Assembly: GCF_007992115.1 (NCBI RefSeq)
Contig: NZ_BJZQ01000009.1
Span: 56,063-120,062, forward strand
DNA length: 64,000 nucleotides
DNA from: Aeromicrobium flavum
GTDB lineage: Bacteria > Actinomycetota > Actinomycetes > Propionibacteriales > Nocardioidaceae
Direction: 5' to 3'
Position numbers and translations under genes: made by a program. Shown piece after piece: positions 17,757 to 28,149 of the stretch. Position 1 is the first letter of the stretch. Each line of letters starts with the position of its first letter. The notes beneath the pieces are model-generated. The model was not told the origin of the DNA. It saw only the letters and a program-made list of their open reading frames with translations, and searched no databases.

Positions 17757-18011
17757 ATGGCACACAAGAAGGGCGCAGCCTCCACCAAGAACGGTCGCGA
17801 CTCCAACGCCCAACGCCTCGGCGTCAAGCGTTTCGGCGGCCAGCTGGTCAACGCCGGCGAGATCATCGTCCGCCAGCGTGGCACCCACTTCCACCCCGGC
17901 TCCAACGTGGGCCGTGGCGGCGACGACACGCTGTTCGCCCTCGCCCCCGGTGCGGTCGAGTTCGGCTCGAAGCGCGGCCGTCGCGTCGTGAACATCGTTC
18001 CGGAGCAGTGA
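17757..18011 (+). CDS. rpmA: 50S ribosomal protein L27
   Basis: An 84-residue ribosomal protein whose N-terminal arm reaches the peptidyl-transferase centre. It begins [20 protein letters not shown] without the cleavable extension of Firmicutes, and includes [20 protein letters not shown]. Length and all conserved blocks are normal. It is the second gene of the rplU operon, and a strong terminator follows. Confidence 0.97.
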   Translation: MAHKKGAASTKNGRDSNAQRLGVKRFGGQLVNAGEIIVRQRGTHFHPGSNVGRGGDDTLFALAPGAVEFGSKRGRRVVNIVPEQ

Positions 18012-18026
18012 CGCGCAGATCCTCCT

Positions 18027-18068
18027 GAGAGGGGCGGTCCGCTGATGCGGGCTGCCCCTTCTCTTTTT
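18027..18068 (+). terminator. Rho-independent terminator after rpmA
   Basis: Arms 18027-18042 and 18047-18063 (GAGAGGGGC with GCCCCTTCTC as the closing part) form a stem of about 16 pairs with one bulge and two G-U pairs, loop TGAT, followed by TTTTT at 18064-18068. Confidence 0.85.
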
Positions 18069-18091
18069 CCACCCCTCGGCCAGGAGTACCC

Positions 18092-19672
18092 ATGGCGATC
18101 CCCACGTTCGTTGACCAGGTGACGTTGCACGTCTCCGGCGGCAACGGTGGTCACGGCGTCGCGTCGGTCCACCGCGAGAAGTTCAAGCCCCTCGGCGGTC
18201 CCGACGGCGGCAACGGCGGGCACGGTGGCGACGTCATCCTGGTCGTCGCGGCCGACGTCACGACGCTGATCGACTTCCACCACGAGCCCCACCGCAAGGC
18301 CACCAGCGGCGCGCCCGGCGCAGGCTCGAACCGCAGCGGCTCCAACGGCGAGGACCTCGTGCTGCGCGTGCCCGACGGCACCGTCGTGCGCGGCGAGAAC
18401 GGCGAGGTCCTGGCCGACCTGGTCGGCGTCGGCACCGAGCTGGTCATCGCCGCCGGCGGCCGCGGCGGCCTGGGCAACGCTGCCCTGGCCTCCAGCAAGC
18501 GCAAGGCGCCCGGCTTCGCCCTGAAGGGCGAGCCCGGCGAGGAGCTCACGGTCACGCTCGAGCTCAAGGTCGTCGCCGACATCGGCCTCATCGGCTTCCC
18601 CTCGGCCGGCAAGTCCAGCCTCATCGCCTCGTTGTCGCGAGCGCGTCCCAAGATCGCCGACTACCCGTTCACGACGCTGGTCCCGAACCTGGGCGTCGTC
18701 ACGGCCGGCGACACGACGTTCACCGTCGCCGACGTCCCCGGCCTGATCGAGGGCGCCAGTGAGGGCCGTGGCCTGGGCCACGACTTCCTGCGGCACGTCG
18801 AGCGCTGCGCCGCGCTGGTGCACGTGATCGACTGCGCCACCGTCGAGCCGGGCCGCGACCCGCTGTCCGACCTCGACGTGATCGAGAACGAGTTGGCCCG
18901 CTACGGCGAGTACGCCGACGTCGACTTCAGCGACCGGCCCCGCCTGGTCGCGCTGAACAAGACCGACGTGCCCGATGCGGCCCAGATCGCGGAGTTCGTG
19001 ATCGCCGAGCTGCGCGAGCGCGGGCTGCAGGTCTTCGAGGTCTCCGCCGCCAGCCACGCCGGACTGCGCGAGCTGTCGTTCGCGATGGCCGAGATCGTCG
19101 CCGCCCGCCGCGCCGCCGAGCCGCACCGCGAGGCCACCCGCATCGTCCTGCGCCCGCCGGCCCCGTCCGGTGTCGGCCGCGAGTTCGAGGTGCGCCAGAT
19201 CGAGGGCCGCTGGCACGTCCTGGGCGAGAAGCCCGCGCGCTGGGTCCGCCAGACCGACTTCAGCAACGACGAGGCCGTGGGCTTCTTGGCCGACCGGCTC
19301 AACCGGCTCGGCGTCGAGGATCACCTGCTCAAGCTGGGCGCGAAGGCCGGCGACGACATCGTCATCGGTGCGTCGAACGAGGCCGACATGGGTCGCAACG
19401 AGGTCGTCTTCGACTTCGATCCGACGATGACCGCGGGCGCCGAGGTGCTGGGTCGTCGTGGCGAGGACCTGCGCATCGACCAGAGCACGCGACGCACCAA
19501 CGTCGAGCGGCGCCAGCTGCTCGCGGCGCGCCGTGCCTGGGAGCTGGAGGCCGTGGCGCTGCGCGCCGAGGGCCTCGAGCCCGAGCCGTTCGACCCCCGC
19601 ACGGTCCTTCCGGACTGGGAGATCGGTGAGGAGTACCCCGGCGACGACGAGCTGGACGAGGACGATCAGTGA
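18092..19672 (+). CDS. obg: GTPase Obg/CgtA
   Basis: A 526-residue essential GTPase that acts in 50S subunit assembly and stress control. The Gly-rich Obg fold occupies residues 1-160 ([34 protein letters not shown]). The G domain follows: G1 GFPSAGKSS (about 168-176), switch [12 protein letters not shown]4 NKTDVPD. Residues about 350-425 are the OCT domain ([20 protein letters not shown]). A further 95-residue acidic tail ([20 protein letters not shown] ... [12 protein letters not shown]) is typical of actinobacterial Obg. The stop overlaps proB by four bases. Confidence 0.97.
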   Translation: MAIPTFVDQVTLHVSGGNGGHGVASVHREKFKPLGGPDGGNGGHGGDVILVVAADVTTLIDFHHEPHRKATSGAPGAGSNRSGSNGEDLVLRVPDGTVVRGENGEVLADLVGVGTELVIAAGGRGGLGNAALASSKRKAPGFALKGEPGEELTVTLELKVVADIGLIGFPSAGKSSLIASLSRARPKIADYPFTTLVPNLGVVTAGDTTFTVADVPGLIEGASEGRGLGHDFLRHVERCAALVHVIDCATVEPGRDPLSDLDVIENELARYGEYADVDFSDRPRLVALNKTDVPDAAQIAEFVIAELRERGLQVFEVSAASHAGLRELSFAMAEIVAARRAAEPHREATRIVLRPPAPSGVGREFEVRQIEGRWHVLGEKPARWVRQTDFSNDEAVGFLADRLNRLGVEDHLLKLGAKAGDDIVIGASNEADMGRNEVVFDFDPTMTAGAEVLGRRGEDLRIDQSTRRTNVERRQLLAARRAWELEAVALRAEGLEPEPFDPRTVLPDWEIGEEYPGDDELDEDDQ

Positions 19673-20754
19673 GGGTCGTCATCAAGGTCGGCTCCTCCTC
19701 GCTGACCACGGCTGACGGCCACCTCGACCCCGACCGCGTCGGCACCGTCGTCGACGCCGTCGTCGCCGTCCGGGCGCGCGGCGACGAGGTCGTCCTGGTG
19801 TCCTCCGGCGCGATCGCCGCCGGTCTCGGCCCGCTCGCGCTGCCGCAGCGTCCTCGTGACCTGCCCACCCAGCAGGCGGCCGCGGCCGTCGGCCAGCGGG
19901 CGCTCATCGCGCACTACTCCGAGGCGTTCGCCGCCGCCGGCCTGGTCGTCGGCCAGGTGCTGCTCACCGTCGACGACGTCAGCCGCCGCAGCCACTACCG
20001 CAACGCCCACCAGACGTTCGCGAAGCTGCTCGAGCTCGGCGTCGTGCCCGTCGTCAACGAGAACGACACCGTCGCCACGTCCGAGATCCGCTTCGGCGAC
20101 AACGACCGGCTCGCGGCCCTGGTGGCCCACCTGGTCCACGCCGACGAGCTGATCCTGCTGTCGGACGTCGACGGGCTCTACACGGGTCATCCCGACCTGC
20201 CCGACTCGCGCCCGATCGCCACCGTCGCCTCGGAGGCCGACCTCGCGGGCGTCGACGTGGCCCGGGTGGGCTCGGCGGTCGGCACCGGCGGCATGGTCAC
20301 CAAGATCGAGGCGGCCCGGATCGCCACGGCGGCCGGCATCCCGGTGCGGCTCACGTCCGCCGCGCGCGCCATCGAGGCCGTCGAGGGCCAGCCGGTCGGC
20401 ACTCGCTTCGCTCCCACGGGCAAGCGCCGCGCCACCCGGCTGCTGTGGCTCGCCCACGCCAGCGAGACCCGCGGCCGGCTCGTGCTGGACGCCGGCGCCC
20501 GGCGCGCCCTGGTCGAGCGCGGGGCGTCGTTGCTGGCGGCCGGTGTCGTCGCGGTCGAGGGCGAGTTCTCCGGCGGCGACCCCGTCGACGTGGTCGGTCC
20601 CGACGGCGCCCTCGTGGCCCGGGGGATCGTCAACTACGACAGCGCCGAGCTGCCCGCGATGCTGGGCCGGTCCACCTCCGACCTGGCCGCCTCGATGGGC
20701 GCCGATCACGAGCGCGCGGTCATCCACCGCGACGACCTGATCCTCATGGCCTGA
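19669..20754 (+). CDS. proB: Glutamate 5-kinase
   Basis: A 361-residue enzyme that phosphorylates glutamate with ATP, the first and feedback-controlled step of proline synthesis. The amino-acid-kinase domain starts [15 protein letters not shown] and includes [30 protein letters not shown] and [10 protein letters not shown], with [20 protein letters not shown] binding nucleotide. Residues about 270-355 are a PUA domain ([20 protein letters not shown]). The GTG start overlaps obg by four bases. The next proline gene, proA, is 3.1 kb downstream, after a large membrane hydrolase. Confidence 0.97.
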   Translation: MRVVIKVGSSSLTTADGHLDPDRVGTVVDAVVAVRARGDEVVLVSSGAIAAGLGPLALPQRPRDLPTQQAAAAVGQRALIAHYSEAFAAAGLVVGQVLLTVDDVSRRSHYRNAHQTFAKLLELGVVPVVNENDTVATSEIRFGDNDRLAALVAHLVHADELILLSDVDGLYTGHPDLPDSRPIATVASEADLAGVDVARVGSAVGTGGMVTKIEAARIATAAGIPVRLTSAARAIEAVEGQPVGTRFAPTGKRRATRLLWLAHASETRGRLVLDAGARRALVERGASLLAAGVVAVEGEFSGGDPVDVVGPDGALVARGIVNYDSAELPAMLGRSTSDLAASMGADHERAVIHRDDLILMA

Positions 20755-20824
20755 CCTTCCTGCATCACGGGGTCTTGCCACGGCCTCTCCCTCGGTGACA
20801 CGGTCAAGTCACGGAGGTCGGCCC

Positions 20825-23800
20825 ATGCCCGCACCCACACCCGCCCAGGTGGTCCTGGAGCTCCGCGTGCACGGCGTGCGCGGCACGCCCACCACGTCGA
20901 TGCTCGGTGCCGACGACCCGGGGCAGGTCCAGCAGGTCGCCGGCGACTCCCTGACCGGGTTCTACCGCCTCGCCGAGGACGTCCACCCGCCGATGCGGAG
21001 GCTCCCCACGGGGATGGCGCTCGAGGCGTACTCGTGGGGCGGCCTGACCTCGAGCGTCCGCGGCGCGTGGGGCTGGGTGACGCGCGTCCTGTGGCTGGGC
21101 CTGCTGCCCTTCGCCCTGGTCAACCTCGCCTTCTGGGCCCGCACGCAGGTCGGGCAGAACTCGGGCCAGGCCCGTTGGGGCCTGCGCGCCGTGCGCGTCA
21201 GCGGGCTGATCCTCACGATGGTCGGCATCCTCACCGCCTGCTTCGTCGCGCTCGATCTCATCGCCTGGCAGTGCTTCCGGGCGAACTCGGTGGCCTGTCC
21301 GGTGCTGCCGGACTGGCTCGACGCGCTCGCGTCGCTGTCGGCCGGCCGCCGGATCGTGGTGATGTCGGTGGTGCCGGTGGCTCTCGTGCTCGGCCTGTTC
21401 CTGCTCACCCGCCAGAGCCTGGCCCGCTACGAGGCCACCACCGACGACCCCGACCAGCACCGCCGTGACCGGAAGCTGAAGGATCGGACCGCCGATCGGG
21501 ACGTCGAGCTCGACACGTGCGCGAAGAACGTCCTGGGTCACCCGAGCATGTGGCAGGGCGAGAAGCGCACCCGCCGCCTGCTCCGCCTGCACGTCGCGAT
21601 GGCGGCCGCGACGATCGTGCTGTTCACCGGGGCCCACCTGATCGCGCGTGACGCGACCGACCTGCTGTGGATCACGACCGGGGCCGCAGGCGTGGTGGCA
21701 TTGCTGGTCCTGGCCCGCACGCTCACCATCGACGAGGAGGACCTCGAGTACCGGTGGACCTGGCACCTGCGGCTGGGCGGGCGCGATCGCGAGCTGGCCC
21801 GGAAGGAGCACTGGCTCGCCCGCCCCGGCGAGTGGCTGCGCGCGCTGCCGCTGCTCCGGCTCGTGTGGGTGTCGTTCGCGATCCTGGCGGCGCACCTGGC
21901 GCTGATCTGGTCCACGCCGGACGGCGTCGATCCGGCCGCCGAGGACCTGTCCTGGTGGGGCTCCAACCTGTGGTTCCTCGGCCTGTTCGTCGCCCTCACC
22001 GTGGTGCACGTCATCGTCTTCGTCGGCTCGCGGGTCGGGCTCGTCGCGGCCTTCCTGATCATCGCGGCGGTGCTGGCGATCGTCGTCTCAGGGTGGTTCG
22101 TGTCGACCCGCGTCCTGCTGGCGCTCGCGCTGCTGGCGTGGGCGGGCCTGATGCTCTTCCAGTGGTGGAGCTCGACGCGTGCCCAGTACCGGGCGTTCGC
22201 GTGGGCGGGGGCCGGTGCGTCGGTGCTGCTCGGCGCGGCGACGATGGTCGCCTTGTTGTTCACGTCGGCCCTGACCGTCGCCGCCGCGGAGTACCTCAAC
22301 GGGGAGTCGCAGTCGGTCGCCGACCTGATCACGAAGCGCAACGAGCGGTCACCGCTGTCGGCCCAGGCGGAGAAGGACCCCCTGACGCTGTCGGGCGACG
22401 TGGTCCTGGCGAAGGCGCGGATCTCACGCATCGACGACCAGCTGGTGATGACGTCGGGCGAGGTGCGCACCGACGGCCTGTCCCGCGCCAGCACGGATCC
22501 GCGCCAGGCCGGCTCGTTCTACTCGATGGCGTCCTCGCGGGTGACGGACGCGACGCTCGTCCTGCCCGCGGACGCCACGCGGGTGCGGCTGGTCGCGTCG
22601 TGCTTCCGGAGCGACTCGCCCGAGCTGCGGGACGAGGTCTGCACGGGAGAGTCGGAGGGCTTCCGCACGGCGGGCCTGCTGGACGTGACGACGGCGTGCC
22701 CCGACGACGCGACCCGGCGCTGCCTCGTGGTCGACGCTGCTCGCGGGCGCGTCGCGCTGACCGTCACCGACCCGCCGCAGACGCCGCTGGTCGTGCCCCA
22801 GATCCTGGTCTGGACACCGCTCATGCAGCTGGCCGTGATCATCGGCGGCATCCTCCTCACGCTCGCGATGGTGGCGCTGTTCCGCCTGAAGGCGGCTCCC
22901 GAGATCCGGGACGAGGTGAAGACGGACGCCCTGGGGGTGCCCCGCCAGGACCGCGAGGCCGTGCAGGAGGCGCGTGTGACTGCGGCCCTCGCGCACCGCG
23001 GTGAGCGGATGATGGACGCCGTCGGCGCCGTCACCTCGTTCCTGGCGCTGGGCACGCTCGCCCTGTCGTCCGGCGGTCGGCCGCCCTGGGAGTGGTGGGA
23101 GTGGACGCGCCCGTTCGCCACGGCCTCGCTGTACGCCGCACTGGCGGTCAGCGCCGGCCTCATGCTGGCCGGCTCGCTCGTGCGGCGCTCGCCGTCCGCG
23201 CGCCGCAACGTCGGCATGCTGTGGGACATCACGACCTTCTGGCCGCGGTCGGGCCACCCCTTCGGGCCGCCCTGCTACGCCGAGCGGGTGGTCCCCGAGA
23301 TCACCGCCCGCGTGCGCTGGGCTCTGGGCCGTCAGGACGATCGGATCGTGGTGCTCTCGGGACACAGCCAGGGCTCGCTCATCTGCGTCTCGGTGGTGGC
23401 GCGGTTGAACGGCCTGGCGAAGCGGGTGCGGCTCCTCACGTACGGCAGCCAGGTGCGGGCGCTCTACGGGCGGGTCTTCCCGGCCGCGGCCGGGCCCGAC
23501 GCCCTCGGCTACGAGCCCACCGACGGCGCGTCCCGGATGCGGGCGGCCCGGCCCGACCTCCCGCAGGCCCCGCCCGCCGGGAAGCCGCCGACCGACGGCG
23601 AGGGGCTGCGGTACTGCCTCGCCGAGCCGGGGCACTGGATCAACTTCTTCCGTCGGTCCGATCCGCTGGGCTACCGCGTGTACGGCGACGCCGACGGCCC
23701 GTACGACGTGCCGACGCTCGAGGTGCGGCCCGCCGAGGTCGGCGATCCGGGCTCGCTCGTGCTGACCCACGGCGGCTACCAGCACACTCCGGAGTACCGG

Positions 23801-23884
23801 CGGGTGATCGCCGAGTGGACCGGCGAGGTTTACCAGGAGCCCGAGATCAACGCGGTGAAGGCCGATCCGTTGCCTCCGTCCTGA
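20825..23884 (+). CDS. Large multi-pass membrane protein with a split alpha/beta-hydrolase fold
   Basis: A 1019-residue protein. It opens with a strand and loop, [18 protein letters not shown] (residues 9-26), which resembles the first core strand and oxyanion HG loop of alpha/beta hydrolases. Then come two long membrane regions with about nine or ten hydrophobic helices (roughly 90-510 and 660-800) separated by a soluble beta-rich block (about 530-650, with three cysteines). The C-terminal part supplies a catalytic triad: GHSQGS (Ser848), RRSDPLG (Asp946) and HGGYQH (His982 or His987). It could be a lipase, esterase or thioesterase acting at the membrane. Start at MPAPTPAQ with ACGGAGG upstream. 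It separates proB from proA. Confidence 0.75.
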   Translation: MPAPTPAQVVLELRVHGVRGTPTTSMLGADDPGQVQQVAGDSLTGFYRLAEDVHPPMRRLPTGMALEAYSWGGLTSSVRGAWGWVTRVLWLGLLPFALVNLAFWARTQVGQNSGQARWGLRAVRVSGLILTMVGILTACFVALDLIAWQCFRANSVACPVLPDWLDALASLSAGRRIVVMSVVPVALVLGLFLLTRQSLARYEATTDDPDQHRRDRKLKDRTADRDVELDTCAKNVLGHPSMWQGEKRTRRLLRLHVAMAAATIVLFTGAHLIARDATDLLWITTGAAGVVALLVLARTLTIDEEDLEYRWTWHLRLGGRDRELARKEHWLARPGEWLRALPLLRLVWVSFAILAAHLALIWSTPDGVDPAAEDLSWWGSNLWFLGLFVALTVVHVIVFVGSRVGLVAAFLIIAAVLAIVVSGWFVSTRVLLALALLAWAGLMLFQWWSSTRAQYRAFAWAGAGASVLLGAATMVALLFTSALTVAAAEYLNGESQSVADLITKRNERSPLSAQAEKDPLTLSGDVVLAKARISRIDDQLVMTSGEVRTDGLSRASTDPRQAGSFYSMASSRVTDATLVLPADATRVRLVASCFRSDSPELRDEVCTGESEGFRTAGLLDVTTACPDDATRRCLVVDAARGRVALTVTDPPQTPLVVPQILVWTPLMQLAVIIGGILLTLAMVALFRLKAAPEIRDEVKTDALGVPRQDREAVQEARVTAALAHRGERMMDAVGAVTSFLALGTLALSSGGRPPWEWWEWTRPFATASLYAALAVSAGLMLAGSLVRRSPSARRNVGMLWDITTFWPRSGHPFGPPCYAERVVPEITARVRWALGRQDDRIVVLSGHSQGSLICVSVVARLNGLAKRVRLLTYGSQVRALYGRVFPAAAGPDALGYEPTDGASRMRAARPDLPQAPPAGKPPTDGEGLRYCLAEPGHWINFFRRSDPLGYRVYGDADGPYDVPTLEVRPAEVGDPGSLVLTHGGYQHTPEYRRVIAEWTGEVYQEPEINAVKADPLPPS

Positions 23885-23894
23885 GCGGCGGAAC

Positions 23895-23900
23895 TACACT
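23895..23900 (+). promoter_or_regulatory. -10 box of leaderless proA
   Basis: TACACT, then six bases, then ATG at 23907. proA therefore has its own promoter although proB lies upstream. Confidence 0.55.
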
Positions 23901-23906
23901 CGCCCC

Positions 23907-25151
23907 ATGGGAACCGAGGTCCGTGAGGCTGCACTGCGGGCGCGTGAGGCGGCGCGCGTGCTGGCGCTCGCGACGCGCAAGGACAAGGACGCGGCGCTGA
24001 CCGCGATGGCCGAGGCACTCGTGGCCGGCACCGACCGGATCGTCGCGGCCAACGCCGAGGACGTCGCCGAGGCCCGTGCCGAGGGCACCCCCGAGAACGT
24101 CATCGACCGGCTGGCGCTCGACGCCGACCGCGTCGCGGCGTTCGCCGGAGGCGTCCGCGACATCGCCGCGCTGCCCGACCCGATCGGCGAGGTCGTCCGG
24201 GGCTCGACGCTGCCCAACGGCCTGCAGCTGCAGCAGATCCGGGTGCCCATGGGAGTCATCGGGATGATCTACGAGGGTCGCCCGAACGTCACCGCCGACG
24301 CCGCAGCGATCTGCCTCAAGGCCGGCAGCGCCTCGCTGTTGCGCGGGTCGCGCTCGGCCCGGCGCTCCAACGCGGTCATCGTCCAGATCATGCGCGACGC
24401 CGTCGCGTCGGCCGGCCTGCCCGCCGACGCGATCCAGGCGATCAGCGCGGAGGACCGCAGCACCTCCACCGACCTGATGACCGCCCGAGGGCTGGTCGAC
24501 CTCGTCATCCCGCGCGGGGGAGCGGGCCTGATCCGCACCGTCGTCGAGCAGTCCACCGTGCCCGTCATCGAGACCGGCACGGGCAACGTGCACGTGTACG
24601 TCGACGCCGAGGCCGACCTCGACATGGCGCTCGACATCGTCGTGAACTCCAAGACCCAGCGCACGAGCGTCTGCAACGCGGCGGAGTCGCTGCTGGTGCA
24701 CCGCAAGGTCGCCGACGCGTTCCTGCCGCGCGTCGTCGAGGCGCTGCAGGAGCGTGACGTCGCGATCCACGGCGATGCCACGTTCCAGACGTTCGACGGC
24801 GTCACCGCGGCGACCGACGACGACTACGCGACCGAGTACCTCGCGTCGGAGATCTCGGCCCGCGTCGTCGACTCGCTCGAGGAGGCCGTCGACCACATCC
24901 GGCGGTTCAGCTCGGGCCACACCGAGGCGATCGTGACGCGATCGCTCGACGCCGCACGGCGCTTCACGATGGGCGTCGACTCGGCCGCGGTCATGGTCAA
25001 CGCGTCGACGCGGTTCACCGACGGCGGCGAGTTCGGGTTCGGTGCGGAGATCGGCATCTCGACGCAGAAGCTGCACGCGCGCGGCCCGATGGGACTCGTC
25101 GAGATGACCACCACCACGTACGTCGTGACCGGCAGCGGCCAGACCCGCTGA
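23907..25151 (+). CDS. proA: Gamma-glutamyl phosphate reductase (glutamate-5-semialdehyde dehydrogenase)
   Basis: A 414-residue NADPH-dependent enzyme that reduces gamma-glutamyl phosphate, the product of ProB, to the semialdehyde that closes to pyrroline carboxylate. The fold is that of aldehyde dehydrogenases. Key blocks are [36 protein letters not shown], the catalytic Cys256 in [15 protein letters not shown], and [20 protein letters not shown]. Length is normal. The start [10 protein letters not shown] follows a TACACT box, so it is probably translated from a leaderless message. Confidence 0.97.
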   Translation: MGTEVREAALRAREAARVLALATRKDKDAALTAMAEALVAGTDRIVAANAEDVAEARAEGTPENVIDRLALDADRVAAFAGGVRDIAALPDPIGEVVRGSTLPNGLQLQQIRVPMGVIGMIYEGRPNVTADAAAICLKAGSASLLRGSRSARRSNAVIVQIMRDAVASAGLPADAIQAISAEDRSTSTDLMTARGLVDLVIPRGGAGLIRTVVEQSTVPVIETGTGNVHVYVDAEADLDMALDIVVNSKTQRTSVCNAAESLLVHRKVADAFLPRVVEALQERDVAIHGDATFQTFDGVTAATDDDYATEYLASEISARVVDSLEEAVDHIRRFSSGHTEAIVTRSLDAARRFTMGVDSAAVMVNASTRFTDGGEFGFGAEIGISTQKLHARGPMGLVEMTTTTYVVTGSGQTR

Positions 25152-25159
25152 GCCGCTGG

Positions 25160-25165
25160 TAGATT
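25160..25165 (+). promoter_or_regulatory. -10 box of leaderless small membrane gene
   Basis: TAGATT, then seven bases, then ATG at 25173. Confidence 0.5.
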
Positions 25166-25172
25166 GACGCCC

Positions 25173-25322
25173 ATGCTCGATCTCATGCTGGCTGCTGAAG
25201 AAGCGGCCTCCCACGGCGAACCGGCCATCAACCCGTACGTGATCGGCGGGATCGCCCTGGCCGTGCTCATGGCCCTGCTGCTCGTCACGTTCCTGTTCGG
25301 ATTGGGTCGCGAGCACTCCTGA
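25173..25322 (+). CDS. 49-residue single-pass membrane protein
   Basis: A very short gene: ATG at 25173, stop TGA at 25320-25322. The N-terminal 22 residues are amphipathic and acidic ([19 protein letters not shown]), then one transmembrane helix ([20 protein letters not shown]) and a basic tail GLGREHS. The stop is two bases before the nadD start, and the gene begins behind its own -10 box, so it is likely expressed with nadD and rsfS. Small proteins of this kind are seen in this place in other actinobacteria; the function is unknown. Confidence 0.75.
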   Translation: MLDLMLAAEEAASHGEPAINPYVIGGIALAVLMALLLVTFLFGLGREHS

Positions 25323-25324
25323 GC

Positions 25325-25954
25325 ATGTCGGATCGTCGCCGTCGCATCGGCGTGATGGGCGGCACCTTCGATCCCATCCACCACGGACACCTCGTTGCCG
25401 CCAGCGAGGTGCAGTCGTGGTTCGACCTCGACGAGGTCGTCTTCGTGCCCACCGGGCAGCCCTGGCAGAAGTCCGAGCGTGTCGTCTCGCCGCCGGAGGA
25501 CCGCTACCTGATGACGGTCATCGCCACGGCGGCCAACCCGCGCTTCACCGTCAGCCGCGTCGACATCGACCGCGACGGGCCGACCTACACGATCGACACC
25601 CTGCGCGACCTCGCCGCCGCGTACCCCGATGACGAGCTGTACTTCATCACCGGCGCCGACGCGATGGCAGCGATCCTCACCTGGCGCGACCACCGCGAGC
25701 TCTTCGAGCTGGCCCACTTCGTCGGCTGTACGCGACCGGGCCACGAGATGAACGAGTCGACGCTCGAGGGTCTGCCCCGCGAGCGCGTCACCCTCGTCGA
25801 GATCCCGGCACTGGCGATCAGCTCCACCGACTGCCGCGCTCGCGTGAACAGCGGCGAGCCGGTCTGGTACCTCGTGCCCGACGGGGTCGTGCAGTACATC
25901 GGCAAGCACGGCCTCTACCAACCGCAGGACCCCACCGACAAGGACACCCCATGA
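25325..25954 (+). CDS. nadD: Nicotinate-nucleotide adenylyltransferase
   Basis: A 209-residue enzyme that joins nicotinate mononucleotide and ATP to form deamido-NAD, the step shared by the de novo and salvage routes to NAD. The nucleotidyltransferase motif [15 protein letters not shown] (residues 12-26) carries the HxGH signature as HHGH. The second motif is [13 protein letters not shown] near residue 160, the ISSTxIR equivalent. [17 protein letters not shown] is also family-typical. The stop overlaps rsfS by four bases. Confidence 0.96.
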   Translation: MSDRRRRIGVMGGTFDPIHHGHLVAASEVQSWFDLDEVVFVPTGQPWQKSERVVSPPEDRYLMTVIATAANPRFTVSRVDIDRDGPTYTIDTLRDLAAAYPDDELYFITGADAMAAILTWRDHRELFELAHFVGCTRPGHEMNESTLEGLPRERVTLVEIPALAISSTDCRARVNSGEPVWYLVPDGVVQYIGKHGLYQPQDPTDKDTP

Positions 25955-26310
25955 CCGCCACCGATCGCGCGATCGAACTGACTCGTGCCGCCGCACACGC
26001 CGCCGCCGACAAGCAGGCGGCCGACCTCATCGCCTTCGACGTCTCCGACCAGCTGGCGATCACCGACGTCTTCCTGCTGGCCTCGGCGTCGAACCAGCCG
26101 CAGATGAACGCCGTCAAGGACGCCATCGAGGAGAAGCTGCTCGAGCTCGGCGCCAAGACCATCCGCCGCGAGGGCCAGCGCGAGTCGCGCTGGATCCTCA
26201 TGGACTACGGCGACATCGTCGTGCACATCCAGCACGCCGAGGAGCGCGCCTTCTACACGCTCGAGCGGCTGTGGAGCGACTGCCCGGCCATCGACCTGCA
26301 GCTGTCGTGA
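25951..26310 (+). CDS. rsfS: Ribosomal silencing factor RsfS
   Basis: A 119-residue DUF143/RsfS protein that binds L14 on the large subunit and blocks subunit joining when nutrients are scarce. Typical blocks are [20 protein letters not shown] and [19 protein letters not shown], followed by [12 protein letters not shown]. It is coupled by ATGA to nadD and by GTGA to the following phosphatase, a common actinobacterial order. Confidence 0.96.
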   Translation: MTATDRAIELTRAAAHAAADKQAADLIAFDVSDQLAITDVFLLASASNQPQMNAVKDAIEEKLLELGAKTIRREGQRESRWILMDYGDIVVHIQHAEERAFYTLERLWSDCPAIDLQLS

Positions 26311-27014
26311 AGCCCGGCAGCACGATGGGCCGCCGGGTCATCTTCTGGCGGCACGGGCGCACCGAGTGGAACCTCGCCGGACGCGTCCAGGGCCAGACCG
26401 ACATCCCGCTCGACGAGGTCGGCCGCCAGCAGGCGGTCGACGCGGCGGCGCGGCTGGCGTCGCTGGCGCCCAGCCGGATCGTCAGCTCCGACCTGTCGCG
26501 TGCGGCCGACACCGCGCGGGCCCTGGCCGAGCGCACCGGCCTCGAGGTCGAGACCGACCCGCGCCTGCGCGAGCTGGCCTTCGGGGCGCGCGAGGGCCTG
26601 ACCTGGCGCGAATCGTGGGAGCGGTTCCCGGCGCAGATGCAGGCGTGGGCCGACGGCGACGAGACCCAGATCGAGGGTGCCGAGACGCACGCCCAGGCCG
26701 GGGCCCGGCTCGCCGGCGCCCTGCACGACTACCTCGACGAGCTGCCGCTGGGCGAGACGCTGGTCGTCGTCGCCCACGGCGCGGTCCTGCGCACGGGCAT
26801 CCTGGCGTTCCTGGGGATTCCCGAGTCGTCGTGGCGCCAGTTCGGTGGCCTGTCGAACTGCCACTGGTCGGTGCTGGAGGAGGCGCGGTACCAGGATTGG
26901 TCGCAGTGGCGGCTGTCGGAATGGAACTCCGGATCGCTGCCCGAGCCGGTCATGTCGGACGACGAAGCCGACGACCCCGACCCCGGTTTGGGGAACTCGG
27001 GAGCGAGCAGGTAA
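26307..27014 (+). CDS. Histidine phosphatase (phosphoglycerate-mutase-like) family protein
   Basis: A 235-residue phosphatase of the histidine acid superfamily. The phospho-accepting histidine lies in IFWRHGRTEWNLAGRVQGQT, and the second catalytic histidine in VVVAHGAVLRTGI; ELAFGAREGLTWRE carries the usual acid residue. Family members dephosphorylate glucosyl-3-phosphoglycerate, sugar phosphates or adenosylcobalamin precursors; nothing here decides which. The GTG start at 26307 overlaps rsfS (GTGA); ATG at 26325 is an alternative that still keeps the catalytic core. The tail (MSDDEADDPDPGLGNSGASR) is acidic. The tRNA promoter overlaps its end. Confidence 0.92.
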   Translation: MKPGSTMGRRVIFWRHGRTEWNLAGRVQGQTDIPLDEVGRQQAVDAAARLASLAPSRIVSSDLSRAADTARALAERTGLEVETDPRLRELAFGAREGLTWRESWERFPAQMQAWADGDETQIEGAETHAQAGARLAGALHDYLDELPLGETLVVVAHGAVLRTGILAFLGIPESSWRQFGGLSNCHWSVLEEARYQDWSQWRLSEWNSGSLPEPVMSDDEADDPDPGLGNSGASR

Positions 27015-27017
27015 TAT
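26988..27017 (+). promoter_or_regulatory. Promoter of tRNA-Ala inside the end of the phosphatase gene
   Basis: TTGGGG (26988-26993), 18 bases, then TAATAT (27012-27017); the TAA is the phosphatase stop codon. The tRNA begins 17 bases after the -10 box. Confidence 0.5.
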
Positions 27018-27033
27018 CAGTCAGGTTGTTAGC

Positions 27034-27106
27034 GGGGCATTGGCGCAGTTGGTAGCGCGCTTCCATGGCATGGAAGAGGTCAGGAGTTCGAATCTCCTAT
27101 GCTCCA
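27034..27106 (+). tRNA. tRNA-Ala (anticodon GGC)
   Basis: A complete 73-base cloverleaf. Acceptor arms GGGGCAT (27034-27040) and ATGCTCC (27099-27105) pair with one G-U; the D arm is GCGC/GCGC, the anticodon stem CTTCC/GGAAG around loop ATGGCAT gives anticodon GGC for alanine GCC codons, and the T arm is AGGAG-TTCGAAT-CTCCT. The discriminator base is A27106. The genome does not encode CCA (CCG follows), so the end must be added by nucleotidyltransferase. Confidence 0.97.
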
Positions 27107-27120
27107 CCGAAGGAAACACG

Positions 27121-27150
27121 AACGGGCCCCGCGGGGCCCGTTTTGTTTTT
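27121..27150 (+). terminator. Rho-independent terminator after tRNA-Ala
   Basis: Perfect stem AACGGGCCCCG / CGGGGCCCGTT (27121-27142) with no separate loop bases beyond the central GC pairs, followed by a T-rich run TTTTGTTTTT. Confidence 0.85.
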
Positions 27151-27168
27151 CCCTGACAGGGTGGGTGC

Positions 27169-28110
27169 ATGGCCCGTTACGTGACGTATGCCCAGACCGG
27201 CGGACCCGAGGTCCTCGAGGTGAGCGAGGGCCCCGAGCCCACGCCCGGTGACGGCCAGGTGGTCGTCGAGGTGCGCGCGGCGGGGGTCAACCCGATCGAC
27301 ACGAAGCTGCGGGCGGGCATCCGTCCGTCGCCGCCGTTCACCGAGCCGCGCCGTGCGGGCTTCGACGGCGCCGGCGTGATCGTGGCCGTGGGCGAGGGTG
27401 TCGACGGCTGCGGGATCGGCGACGAGGTCGTCGTGCAGAACACGCAGGGCACGTACGCCACCCACGTCGTCGCGACGCCCGGCCACCTCACGTCCAAGCC
27501 GGCCGGCGTCGGCTTCGAGGTTGCCGCGGCCCTCGGCGTGCCGGTCGCGACCGCCTACCAGGTGCTGCGCTCGCTCGGTGTCGAGACCGGGGACACCCTG
27601 CTCGTGCACGGTGGCTCGGGCAGCGTCGGCCAGGCCGCGATCCAGCTGGCCCGCACGATGGGCGCCGAGGTCGTCGCCACGGCGGGGGAGCGCAACCACG
27701 AGCGCCTGCGCGAGCTGGGCGCCGTGCCCGTCACCTACGGCACCGGGCTGCTGGAGCGCCTGCGCGAGGCTGCCCCGCAGGGTTTCACGGTCTCGCTGGA
27801 TTGTGCGGGCACCGAGGAGGCGCTCGAGACGAGCCTGGAGCTGGTCGACCGCACCCGGATCGGCACGATCGTGCAGGGCGCGCAGTACCACGAGCTGGGA
27901 CTGCAGGCGTGGTCCGGCGGATCGCCGGAGCCGCTGACGCCCGAGCAGCAGGGCTGGCGCGACGAGGCGGTCGGCGCTGTCCTCCCGCTGATCGCGACCG
28001 GCGAGTTCGACGTCGAGATCGGGCGCGTGCTGCCGCTGGACGACGTCGTCGAGGCGCATCGGCTGAGTGAGTCCGGCGAGGTACGCGGCAAGATCGTGCT
28101 CGTGCCCTGA
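27169..28110 (+). CDS. Zinc-free NADP-dependent quinone oxidoreductase / MDR family
   Basis: A 313-residue medium-chain reductase. The GroES-like half begins MARYVTYAQTGGPEVLEV and contains VRAAGVNPIDTKLRAGI; the Rossmann half has LLVHGGSGSVGQAAIQLA, the GxGxxG-type NADPH motif with AxxGSVG seen in quinone reductases, and ends LDDVVEAHRLSESGEVRGK. No zinc-binding cysteine cluster is seen. The substrate is probably a quinone or enal, but the family is broad. It starts 19 bases after the tRNA terminator. Confidence 0.9.
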   Translation: MARYVTYAQTGGPEVLEVSEGPEPTPGDGQVVVEVRAAGVNPIDTKLRAGIRPSPPFTEPRRAGFDGAGVIVAVGEGVDGCGIGDEVVVQNTQGTYATHVVATPGHLTSKPAGVGFEVAAALGVPVATAYQVLRSLGVETGDTLLVHGGSGSVGQAAIQLARTMGAEVVATAGERNHERLRELGAVPVTYGTGLLERLREAAPQGFTVSLDCAGTEEALETSLELVDRTRIGTIVQGAQYHELGLQAWSGGSPEPLTPEQQGWRDEAVGAVLPLIATGEFDVEIGRVLPLDDVVEAHRLSESGEVRGKIVLVP

Positions 28111-28149
28111 CCGCGAGAGTTGCCGGAGTCGTCACCTGACGTTCACCGG

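Noticed and set aside
20755..20824. A separate short gene between proB and the membrane hydrolase
   Set aside because: An in-frame GTG at 20795 would only extend the hydrolase by ten poorly conserved residues; a Shine-Dalgarno ACGGAGG supports the ATG at 20825.
27107..27109. Encoded CCA end of tRNA-Ala
   Set aside because: The bases after the discriminator are CCG, so CCA is not encoded.
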